DNA from: Methylobacterium platani
GTDB lineage: Bacteria > Pseudomonadota > Alphaproteobacteria > Rhizobiales > Beijerinckiaceae
Length of the DNA: 64,000 nucleotides
Direction: 5' to 3'
NCBI RefSeq assembly: GCF_001653715.1
Contig: NZ_LWHQ01000035.1
Span: 1 to 64,000 of the forward strand
The translations under genes were made by a program, and so were the position numbers. The notes under the pieces were generated by a model. The model did not search any database, was not told the DNA's origin, and saw only the letters and a list, made by a program, of their open reading frames with translations. This document shows, piece by piece, positions 43,433 to 50,855 of this stretch (within the stretch, counting starts at the first letter, position 1; each line of letters begins with the position of its first letter).

Positions 43433-43680
43433 CTCCCCATCTCCCGCGGCGCACGATGTCCGCCATCTCGCCGGCGATGACGGCGGGGAGAGCCGCGCGC
43501 TCTCCCGATCTCGAAGCCAGGGTCTGGTCCGTTCGTGCGGCGATCTTCGGCTTTTAGCGCTTAACCGTAGGTAAATGGCGGAATGGAATCGAGGACAGGG
43601 CCGGTCGACGGTGTCCGGAGCGCGAAGCCGGGCCTGTCGCCCGGCTTCGCCGTCACGGGATCCCCGTCCAGGGGCGCGGA

Positions 43681-44025
43681 CTAGAAGTAGAAGCGCGGGC
43701 CGTAGATCCGGCGGTAATACGGCCGATAGTAGGGACGGTAAGCGGGCCGATAGTAGCGGCGATAGTACGGACGGTAGGCGTGGCGGTAATACGGCCGGTA
43801 GTAGTGGCGCCGATAGGGGCGGTAGCCGTAATAGCGGCGGTAGGGCCGGTAGCGGTAGTGGCGGCGGTAGTAATAGGTCGTCTCGACCAGGGGGGCGGCG
43901 GTGCCGGCCCCGGTCGCGAGGGCGCCGGCGGTCGGCAGGGCGGCGGCGGAGCTGCGGCTGGTGCCGAGCCCGATCCCGGCGACGAGGAGCGTCAGGACCA
44001 GGCTGATCCATCGAAGGGCGCGCAT
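43681..44025 (-). CDS. Secreted Tyr/Arg-rich repeat protein, 114 aa
   Basis: Residues 1-28 form a signal peptide, and a short Ala/Thr/Gly linker follows. From about residue 48 to the end the protein consists almost entirely of tandem YRPYYR/YRRYY-type units ending in GPRFYF. The chain is very basic and aromatic, suited to an envelope or extracellular role such as binding polysaccharide or other anions. Similar Tyr/Arg-rich secreted proteins occur in Rhizobiales, but I know no function. The start is the ATG at 44025, with an in-frame extension upstream lacking signal-peptide logic. It is a single-gene unit. Confidence 0.75.
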   Translation of the reverse strand: MRALRWISLVLTLLVAGIGLGTSRSSAAALPTAGALATGAGTAAPLVETTYYYRRHYRYRPYRRYYGYRPYRRHYYRPYYRHAYRPYYRRYYRPAYRPYYRPYYRRIYGPRFYF

Positions 44026-44403
44026 GTGATCGATCTCCCTCGGGCGGCGCGGCACTCTGCCGCCGGCGCCCCGGCTGCGACAGGGACCGCGACGGCGATG
44101 GCGCCGCGGGCAACGAGGCTCGCTCCCGCCGGCCGCGTGGCCGGCGGGACGCCCGCCGGACGACCGCCGGACGACCGAGGGGCGCTGGCGGCCCATCTAG
44201 ACCCGCCCGGCCCCGCTTCAATCGACGGACGCGAAAAACTTGGGGTCGACTTGCAGGATCCGGTCCGACCCCTTCCCAGGTATCCCGGCCCGGGGCTTGC
44301 ACCGCGCCGGGTGTGGTCCGTGCCTGCAAGGCCCCCGGGGCTCGCTTGCCGGGGCAGGGCGGTGCGCGTACCTGTCGGGCATCATCGGAGATCCCGCCCC
44401 GCC
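44026..44403. other. 378-base divergent intergenic region
   Basis: No gene supported. It lies between the divergent Tyr/Arg-repeat protein and the S49 peptidase gene and must hold both promoters. A short tandem stretch of CCGCCGGACGAC-like units lies around 44148-44180. Confidence 0.5.
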
Positions 44404-45267
44404 ATGCCGTTCCGGCCCTTCGCCGCCCTGCGCGCCCTCCTGCCCGCCGCCTGGACCCGCCGCCACCCGGTGGTGCCGGTCGTGCGCCTGAGCGGGGCCA
44501 TCGGGGCGGTGTCGCCCCTGCGGGCCGGCCTGTCGCTCGGCGCCTGCGCGCCGGCCCTGGAGCGGGCCTTCGGCATGAAGGGCATCCGGGCGGTGGCCCT
44601 GGTCGTCAACTCGCCCGGCGGCTCGGCGGCGCAGTCGCACCTGATCTTCCGCCGCATCCGGGCGCTCTCCGCCGAGGCCGGCGTGCCGGTCCTCGCCTTC
44701 GTGGAGGATGTCGCGGCGTCGGGCGGCTACATGATCGCCTGCGCGGCCGACGAGATCTTCTGCGATCCGTCCTCCCTCGTCGGCTCGATCGGCGTGGTCT
44801 CGGCGGGCTTCGGCTTCACCGGGCTGATCGAGCGCCTCGGCGTCGAGCGCCGGGTCCACACCGCCGGCAAGGCCAAGGCGATGCTCGACCCGTTCCGGCC
44901 CGAGAACCCGGACGACGTCGCGCGCCTCAGGACCATCCAGGCCGACGTGCAGGCGATGTTCACCGAGCTCGTCCGCAGCCGCCGGCCGGGCCTGAAGGGC
45001 GATCCCGACGAGCTGTTCTCCGGCGCGGTCTGGACCGGCCGCCAGGGCCTGGCGCTCGGCCTCGTCGACGGCCACGGCGACGTCCGCTCGGTGCTGCGGG
45101 AGCGCTTCGGCGACAAGGTCCGCCTGACCCTCGTCGAGCCGGCGCGCGGCGGCCTCGTCGCCCGGCTGCTGCGCCGGCGCGAGCCGGGGGCGGTCGGGAT
45201 CGCGGCGATCGAGGGCGCGCTCGCCGTCCTCGACGAGCGCGCCGCCTTCGCCCGCTACGGATTGTAG
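44404..45267 (+). CDS. S49-family serine peptidase (SppA/SohB-like), 287 aa
   Basis: Single-domain member of the S49 signal-peptide-peptidase family. The nucleophile is Ser106 in EDVAASGGYMIAC. The general-base Lys is probably Lys158 in TAGKAKAML, matching the family's GKYK position. ALVVNSPGGS and DPSSLVGSIGVV are also family landmarks. No signal peptide or membrane anchor is evident, so it is probably cytoplasmic or membrane-peripheral. It may degrade cleaved signal peptides or membrane-protein fragments. A small membrane-anchored protein converges on it. Confidence 0.93.
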   Translation: MPFRPFAALRALLPAAWTRRHPVVPVVRLSGAIGAVSPLRAGLSLGACAPALERAFGMKGIRAVALVVNSPGGSAAQSHLIFRRIRALSAEAGVPVLAFVEDVAASGGYMIACAADEIFCDPSSLVGSIGVVSAGFGFTGLIERLGVERRVHTAGKAKAMLDPFRPENPDDVARLRTIQADVQAMFTELVRSRRPGLKGDPDELFSGAVWTGRQGLALGLVDGHGDVRSVLRERFGDKVRLTLVEPARGGLVARLLRRREPGAVGIAAIEGALAVLDERAAFARYGL

Positions 45268-45274
45268 TGCCGGC

Positions 45275-45652
45275 TCACGGCGCGGCGCCGTCGCGCAAGG
45301 CCGCCGGCAGCTGGGTGAGGCATAGGATCTGGTCCTGGCGCTCGTAGGTCTCGCGCTCGCGGATCGCCCGCTCGACCTCCTCGGTGCCGGCGCTCGAATA
45401 GCGCAGGCCGAACGGGATCGAGCCGTCCTTCGGGTAGGTCGCGAGCTTGCGCCGCGTCTCGGCCCGGCAATAGGCGACCCAGTCCGGCGACAGGCCGAGC
45501 CGCCGGGCATGGTCCGCCACCGCGACCCCGACCCGCCTCTGCGCCTCGCGCTCGCTGCGGGCGAGCGCCCGGTCGTCGAGGCCGTTGATGAGGCCGCTGA
45601 CGACGAAGCCGAGCGCCACCGCGATGCTCATCAGGACGAACAGGCTGCGCAT
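45275..45652 (-). CDS. Small membrane-anchored protein of unknown function, 125 aa
   Basis: One N-terminal hydrophobic segment (about residues 3-23), then a charged helix and a small domain with two Cys (WVAYCRAETRRK and ILCLTQLP) that could form a disulphide in the periplasm. I do not recognise the family. The start at 45652 was chosen because it begins with the hydrophobic segment; the frame continues 38 codons upstream. It ends 7 bases from the convergent S49 peptidase gene. Confidence 0.65.
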   Translation of the reverse strand: MRSLFVLMSIAVALGFVVSGLINGLDDRALARSEREAQRRVGVAVADHARRLGLSPDWVAYCRAETRRKLATYPKDGSIPFGLRYSSAGTEEVERAIRERETYERQDQILCLTQLPAALRDGAAP

Positions 45653-45728
45653 GCCGGGGCCTGCTCCCTCGTGAGGCGGCGTAGGCCCTAGGTGTCGCCG
45701 GGTGCCCGGTTCGGCAACCCGCCGCGGC

Positions 45729-46370
45729 TCAGTACGACGGGCCGTACGAGTAGTACGTCGCGCCATAGGGCGACGGGTAGGTCGCCCCGACCGGCTGCCA
45801 GCGCTCGTCGCCCCACGGATCGGGGGAGCGGCCGCGCGAGACGCGGGCGACCGGGGTGAAGCCGTCCTCGTCGAGGCGCTCCCGCCGCGCCCGCGCCTCG
45901 CGGCGCGGCGCGGCGCGGCCGGCCAGCACGGTCTCGTCGCCGCCGATCACCACCCGGGTGTTGCCCATCCCTTCCGCCTTGACGAGGGCGTAGAGGGCTG
46001 CCGCCTTGCCCGGCGCGAGGCGGACGCAGCCGTGCGAGGCCGGGCTGCCGAGGCGGCCGGTATGGGAGCTGCCGTGGATGGCGTGGCCGCGGCCGGTGAA
46101 GAAGATCGCGTGCGGCATCGGCGCGTCGTCCCACTCGCGCGAGCGGTAATCGGCCACCATGCGGGACGGCGAGAAGGCGCCGCGCGGCGTGCTGTAGCCG
46201 GCCATGCCGGTCGAGACCGGCCAGTCGTAGAGCGTCTGCCCGTCGCGCGTCACCGTCATCCGCTGGGTGGTCTTGTCGACCCGGATCAGGATTCCCGCCC
46301 GCGCCTCGGTAGCCCCGACACCGGCCCCCGCCACGCAGAGGGTGACGAGGAGTGCTGTTGCGGCGCGCAT
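45729..46370 (-). CDS. L,D-transpeptidase (YkuD domain), 213 aa
   Basis: Periplasmic cell-wall enzyme that forms 3-3 peptidoglycan cross-links or attaches proteins to the wall. The signal peptide covers residues 1-26. The YkuD catalytic block HGSSHTGRLGSPASHGCVRL contains the nucleophile Cys115. The C-terminal 55 residues are an Arg-rich stretch followed by a Tyr/Ser/Pro-rich tail. The start at 46370 begins the signal peptide. Single gene; its 3' neighbour is on the same strand but unrelated. Confidence 0.93.
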   Translation of the reverse strand: MRAATALLVTLCVAGAGVGATEARAGILIRVDKTTQRMTVTRDGQTLYDWPVSTGMAGYSTPRGAFSPSRMVADYRSREWDDAPMPHAIFFTGRGHAIHGSSHTGRLGSPASHGCVRLAPGKAAALYALVKAEGMGNTRVVIGGDETVLAGRAAPRREARARRERLDEDGFTPVARVSRGRSPDPWGDERWQPVGATYPSPYGATYYSYGPSY

Positions 46371-46479
46371 CGTGGAGGCTTCCTTGTCCGGCCTGGCGCG
46401 GAGGCAATATGCCACGCTTCGGGTGCCGGAAAGACGTGCGCGCCGCGTCAAGGTTCCCGGTTTTACTGTGCAGAAACCT

Positions 46480-48567
46480 TTATGTGCCGGCCACCTCCGG
46501 CTCCCAGCCGATCGCCCGGCGCAGGAAGGCGGCGCCGAGCGCCGCGAAGGACGCGGTCTCGGCGCTGGTCTTGCCGTGCGAGTGGCCGCCGGCCTCCGGC
46601 TCGTAGAAGCGGGCGGCGTAGCCGAGCGACTGGAGCTTCGCCGCCATCTTGCGGGCGTGGCCCGGATGGACCCGGTCGTCGCGCCGGGTCGTGGCGATGA
46701 GGATCGGCGGGTAGGGCCGGTCCCCTTCGGCGGCGTGGTAGGCCGAGATGTGCTGCAGGAAGGCCCAGTCCTCCGGGGCGTCGGGATCGCCGTACTCGGC
46801 GATCCAGCTCGCGCCGGCGAGCAGCTTGGTGTAGCGGCGCATGTCGATCAGCGGCACGGTGCAGAACAGCGCGCCGAAGCGCTCGGGGTAGCGCGTCAGC
46901 ATGTTGGCGATGAGGAGCCCGCCGTTCGAGCCGCCCTCGGCGGCGATGCGGCCGGGCCGGGTCACGCCGCGGCGCACGAGGTCGGCGGCCACCGCCGCGA
47001 AGTCGTCGTGGGTGAGCGCCTTGCCCTCGCGCCGGCCGGCCTCGTGCCAGCGGGTGCCGAACTCGCCGCCGCCGCGGATGTTGGCCACCACCCGGGTGCC
47101 GCCCTTGGCGAGCCAGAGCCGGCCGAGCACCGCCGAGTAGCCGGCGAGGTTCGTGACCTGGAAGCCGCCGTAGCCCGAGAGGTGCACCGGCGCCTCGCCG
47201 GTCTCGCCCGGCGGCCCGGCCTGGACGTAGGGGATGCGCTCGCCGTCGCTCGACACCGCCTCGTGCCGGGTCACCACCAGGCCGTCGGCCGCGAACAGGG
47301 CGGGGGCCTGCTTGAGCAGCGTCGGCGCGGCGAGGTCGGCGCGGGTGGCGAGCAGGGTCGAGGGGGTGACCGGATCGTTCGCCGCCGCCAGGAGGTCGCC
47401 GTTCGATTCCTCCTCCTCGCCGTCCATCGACCAGACGCTGACGACGCCGAGCTCCGGCAGGCCGGCGACCCGGCTCTCGGCCCAGCCGCCCGCGGAGGGA
47501 GTGAAGACCGGGAAGATCGCCTTGAGATCGTCGAGGACCGAGATCACCAGCCGCCCGCCGGTCCAGAAGAAGCCCTGCAGCGCCCGGCGCGGCCCGGGGG
47601 TGAACAGCACCGCGAAGCCGCGATCGCCGGCAAGGAAGGCGTCGAGGCCGATGCCGAGCACGCTGTCGGGCTCGTAGGTCCGGCCGCCGACCTCCCAGGG
47701 CGTGCGGGTGCGGATGGCGAGGAAACCGCGATGCCAGTGGGCGTCGGCGTCGGTCGGGATGTCGAGGCGGGTCTTCGGCCCGGTGCGGTCGCCGAGGCTG
47801 ACCGTGCCGTCGAAGAAGCCGGTGCGCTCGGCGAAGACCAGGCGCTCCGGGCTCGCCTCCCGGTCCGGGTAGCCGTAGGCGACCATGCTGGCGGGCGCCG
47901 CCGAGAAGATCACCGGGGCGGCGAGCGGGTCGGTGCCGCGCCGCCACAGCCGCACCGTGCGGGCATAGCCCGACGGCGTCGCGTGCTCGGGGCCGCCGAG
48001 GGGCGAGGCCAGGAGCAGGGTGTCGGGATCGAGCCAGACCGGGATGCTCTTGGCCTCCGGCAGCGCGAAGCCGCCCTCGACGAAGCGGCGCTCCGTCAGG
48101 TCGAACTCGCGCACCACCGTGGCGTCGCCGCCGCCGCGGGAGAGCTGGATCAGCGCCCGGGCGTGGCTGCCGGGCAGGCTCGCGGCGCCGCTCCACACCC
48201 AGTCCTCGCCCTCGTCGCGGGCCAGCGCGTCGAGGTCGACGAGCACGTCCCAGTCCGGCTCCGGCCGGCGGTACTCGGCCTCCGTGGTGCGCCGCCACAG
48301 GCCGCGGGGATGCTCGGCATCCTGCCACAGGTTGTAGAGCAGGCCGCCGCGCCGGGTGACGCCCGGGATCTTGTCCGGCCGGTCGAGGGCGGCCTTCAGG
48401 CCGTCGCGGTCGGCGGCGAAGCGGCCGTCGGCGTAGGCCGCGAGGGTGTCGGCGTTCTGCGCCTCGACCCAGGCCAGCGCCCGCTCGCCGTCGATCTCCT
48501 CGAGCCAGAGATGGGGATCGTCGTCGGGGGCCTCGAGGGTCGGGCGGGGATCGGGAATGCGCGTCAT
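46480..48567 (-). CDS. Prolyl oligopeptidase-family serine peptidase (S9A), 695 aa
   Basis: Seven-bladed propeller at the N-terminus and an alpha/beta-hydrolase catalytic domain at the C-terminus. The family opening DDPHLWLEEIDGERALAWV is present. The nucleophile is in EGGSNGGLLI, the acid Asp in TTRRDDRVHPGHARK and the His in EAGGHSHGK. Length and order match bacterial S9A prolyl oligopeptidases. No signal peptide, so it is cytoplasmic. The start is the ATG at 48567. A much longer open frame upstream is not coding. Confidence 0.95.
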   Translation of the reverse strand: MTRIPDPRPTLEAPDDDPHLWLEEIDGERALAWVEAQNADTLAAYADGRFAADRDGLKAALDRPDKIPGVTRRGGLLYNLWQDAEHPRGLWRRTTEAEYRRPEPDWDVLVDLDALARDEGEDWVWSGAASLPGSHARALIQLSRGGGDATVVREFDLTERRFVEGGFALPEAKSIPVWLDPDTLLLASPLGGPEHATPSGYARTVRLWRRGTDPLAAPVIFSAAPASMVAYGYPDREASPERLVFAERTGFFDGTVSLGDRTGPKTRLDIPTDADAHWHRGFLAIRTRTPWEVGGRTYEPDSVLGIGLDAFLAGDRGFAVLFTPGPRRALQGFFWTGGRLVISVLDDLKAIFPVFTPSAGGWAESRVAGLPELGVVSVWSMDGEEEESNGDLLAAANDPVTPSTLLATRADLAAPTLLKQAPALFAADGLVVTRHEAVSSDGERIPYVQAGPPGETGEAPVHLSGYGGFQVTNLAGYSAVLGRLWLAKGGTRVVANIRGGGEFGTRWHEAGRREGKALTHDDFAAVAADLVRRGVTRPGRIAAEGGSNGGLLIANMLTRYPERFGALFCTVPLIDMRRYTKLLAGASWIAEYGDPDAPEDWAFLQHISAYHAAEGDRPYPPILIATTRRDDRVHPGHARKMAAKLQSLGYAARFYEPEAGGHSHGKTSAETASFAALGAAFLRRAIGWEPEVAGT

Positions 48568-48756
48568 GCCGGGCCCTTCGGGTTCGCGGATCGGGTGAGA
48601 TCTAGCCCGGCCGGGGACGGGGGCCAGGGTGATGCCGCCGGGGAACACGTCCGGGACCACCGGGCCCGGGCCTGCGGCACCGTCATACGGCTGCAACAGC
48701 CCACCTGTTTGACGGGCGGACAGGGCGCGGGTCGGCACCGGCCCGGGAGGACCCGC

Positions 48757-49917
48757 ATGACCGGTACCGGCATCGCCGCCATCATCTGCCTCGCTCTCAC
48801 GCTGATCAACCTCGCGAGCCTCGCCATCGCGCTGCGCCGCCTCGGACGGCCGGATCCCGAGCCGGCGGGCGCCGCCGAGGCGCCGGTGACGATCGTGCGG
48901 CCGGTCTGCGGCCTCGAGACCTACAGCGAGGAGACCCTGGCCTCGGGCTTCCGCCTCGCCTATCCGGCCTACGAGCTGATCTTCTGCGTCGCCCGCGCCG
49001 CGGATCCGATCGTGCCCCTGGTCGAGCGCCTGATCGCGGCGAATCCGGGCGTGCCGGCGCGCCTCATCGTCGGCGACGAGCGGGTGAGCGACAACCCGAA
49101 GCTCAACAACTGCATCCGCGGCTGGGACGCGGCGCGCCACGACTGGATCGTGCTGGCGGATTCGAACGTGCTGATGCCGCCGGACTACATCCAGCGCCTG
49201 CGCGCCGCTTGGCGCCCCGGGACCGGCCTCGTCTGCTCGACGCCGGTCGGCACCCGGCCCGGCAGCTTCTGGGCCGAGGTCGAGTGCGCCTTCCTCAACA
49301 CCCTGCAGGCGCGCTGGCAATATGTCGGCGAGGCGCTCGGCCTCGGCTTCGCGCAGGGCAAGAGCATGCTCTGGCACCGGCCGATGCTCGAATCCCGGGG
49401 CGGCATCCGGGCGCTCGGCGCCGAGATCGCCGAGGACGCCGCGGCGACCAAGCTGGTGCGGGCGATGGGCCGGCAGGTCCACCTCGTCGCCGCGCCCTTC
49501 GCCCAGCCGCTCGGGCCGCGCCGGGCCGGCGAGGTGTGGTCGCGCCAGCTGCGCTGGGCGCGGCTGCGCCGCGTCACCTTCCCGCTGTTCTTCGCCCCCG
49601 AGATCGGCACCGGCGCGGTGATCCCGATGCTGGCGGCCTACCCGGCCGCGGGTGGCGGCCTGTCCGGCCTCGCGGCGATGCTCGGGACCGGCTCCGTCTG
49701 GTACGGCGCCGAGTGGCGGCTCGCCGCCCGCAACGGCTGGCCGCGCTCCTGGCGCTGGCCGCTCGCCTGCCTCGCCCGCGACCTGCTGTTCGTGCCGATC
49801 TGGCTCGCCGCCTGGGTCGCCCGCGACATCGTCTGGCGCGGCAACGCCATGGACATCCGCACCAAGGATCTCCGGGCGAAGCCCGCCCGCCTCGGCACCG
49901 ACGCCTCGGCGGCGTGA
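48757..49917 (+). CDS. GT21 ceramide-glucosyltransferase-like (HpnI-type) glycosyltransferase, 386 aa
   Basis: Membrane glycosyltransferase with an N-terminal hydrophobic segment (about 4-26) and C-terminal hydrophobic regions (about 285-370). The GT21 pattern is visible: VRPVCGLE near the N-terminus, the DSN form of the metal motif in VLADSNVLMPP, the acceptor-side Asp in AEDAAATK, and RQLRWARLRR (QxxRW type). Relatives glycosylate ceramide or act in hopanoid modification (HpnI), so the acceptor is a lipid. No hpn cluster is in the window, so I cannot choose between these. The start at 48757 follows CGGGAGGACCCGC. Confidence 0.88.
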   Translation: MTGTGIAAIICLALTLINLASLAIALRRLGRPDPEPAGAAEAPVTIVRPVCGLETYSEETLASGFRLAYPAYELIFCVARAADPIVPLVERLIAANPGVPARLIVGDERVSDNPKLNNCIRGWDAARHDWIVLADSNVLMPPDYIQRLRAAWRPGTGLVCSTPVGTRPGSFWAEVECAFLNTLQARWQYVGEALGLGFAQGKSMLWHRPMLESRGGIRALGAEIAEDAAATKLVRAMGRQVHLVAAPFAQPLGPRRAGEVWSRQLRWARLRRVTFPLFFAPEIGTGAVIPMLAAYPAAGGGLSGLAAMLGTGSVWYGAEWRLAARNGWPRSWRWPLACLARDLLFVPIWLAAWVARDIVWRGNAMDIRTKDLRAKPARLGTDASAA

Positions 49918-50262
49918 CCGCGCGGCGCGGCATGTCTCGCCGCTTGACGACCGGTGGGGGAGGGCGCACGCTCCCGTCCTCGCCCCCCGCACGGGCGCGG
50001 CGGCGACGGGAACGGAGGGAGGCATGACGCCACCCATGAGGCGGTCCGCGACGATCGCCCCGGCCGCCGTTCGGGCCAGGGCGTAGCGGCACACCCCGCG
50101 GACGACGGAGCGGAGGCGGCCTCACGGGGCGGCGAAGCCACTCGCGACAGTGCGCCTTCCGATGACCGATGAGCCCCGACCTCGGTCGCTTCCGCCCTGT
50201 TTCGTGCTCGACCTCGTCCCGTGCTCGACGCCGGCCGTGCCGGCGGCCGGCACGGATCACCC
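49918..50262. other. 345-base intergenic region
   Basis: No gene supported between the glycosyltransferase stop and the convergent PilZ gene stop. I see no strong hairpin. Confidence 0.5.
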
Positions 50263-50658
50263 TCACGCCTCTCGCGCCGTCCAGATCCGGGTCAGCCGGG
50301 CGAGCCGCACCAGGGCGTGCTGGAACCGTTCGGACGTGTCGCCGACCCGCACGTGGATCCCGAGCGCGCTCAGGCTGACCACCCGGGCCTCGACCTCGCC
50401 GATCGATGCGGCCTCGATCCGGATCGGGGCGCCCGGCACCAGCGCGACCGCCGCCACCGGCGCCAGCAGCAGGCCGCCGCGGCTCAGGTTCAGGATCTCG
50501 GTGCGGCAGCTCCGTCCGCCGTGATGCAGCCGCGCCGACAGGGTGACGGGGAAACGCCGGTCGCGCCGCCGCTCGCCGGCCTCCCGCGCCGCGTCGGCGA
50601 GGGCCGCCGATGCCGGGGAGGTCGGGCCGAGCTGAGGCGTGTGGGGCGTGACGTTCAT
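50263..50658 (-). CDS. PilZ-domain protein, 131 aa
   Basis: Stand-alone PilZ domain. The c-di-GMP-binding residues look intact: RRDRRFPVTLSA carries the RxxxR element and LNLSRGGLLL is the (D/N)xSxxG element. The remaining strands, APIRIEAASIGEVEARVVSLSALGIHV, complete the barrel. It probably acts as a c-di-GMP effector. The gene is divergent from the hybrid histidine kinase, with an unusually AT-rich shared upstream region (about 50665-50735). It is a relevant contrast to the BcsA encoded nearby, whose PilZ motif is lost. Confidence 0.9.
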   Translation of the reverse strand: MNVTPHTPQLGPTSPASAALADAAREAGERRRDRRFPVTLSARLHHGGRSCRTEILNLSRGGLLLAPVAAVALVPGAPIRIEAASIGEVEARVVSLSALGIHVRVGDTSERFQHALVRLARLTRIWTAREA

Positions 50659-50855
50659 GACCTTTCTGGTCGCAGGGATAGGTTAAGTCTCGTTTAATGA
50701 ATTGGTGATTAACCATCATGTGATATCTTTTGGTCCTTTCGAGTCCGCCTCCGACATGACGCAGGGTCCCGACACGACGCCGCACCCGCCGGTCTCTCGG
50801 GTGCGGACGACGACGCGCGGTGCCGCACCGGGCGCGCCTCATGGAGCGTGATCCG
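50659..50855. promoter_or_regulatory. AT-rich divergent promoter region
   Basis: The stretch around 50680-50735 (TTAAGTCTCGTTTAATGAATTGG...TGATATCTTTTGG) is far more AT-rich than the genome and separates the divergent PilZ and hybrid-kinase genes. It probably holds both promoters; I do not assign exact boxes. Confidence 0.5.

Noticed and set aside
46267..49917. A plus-strand open frame of 1216 codons
   Set aside because: Its first 830 codons run antisense to the prolyl oligopeptidase and have shadow composition. Only the glycosyltransferase part from 48757 is supported.
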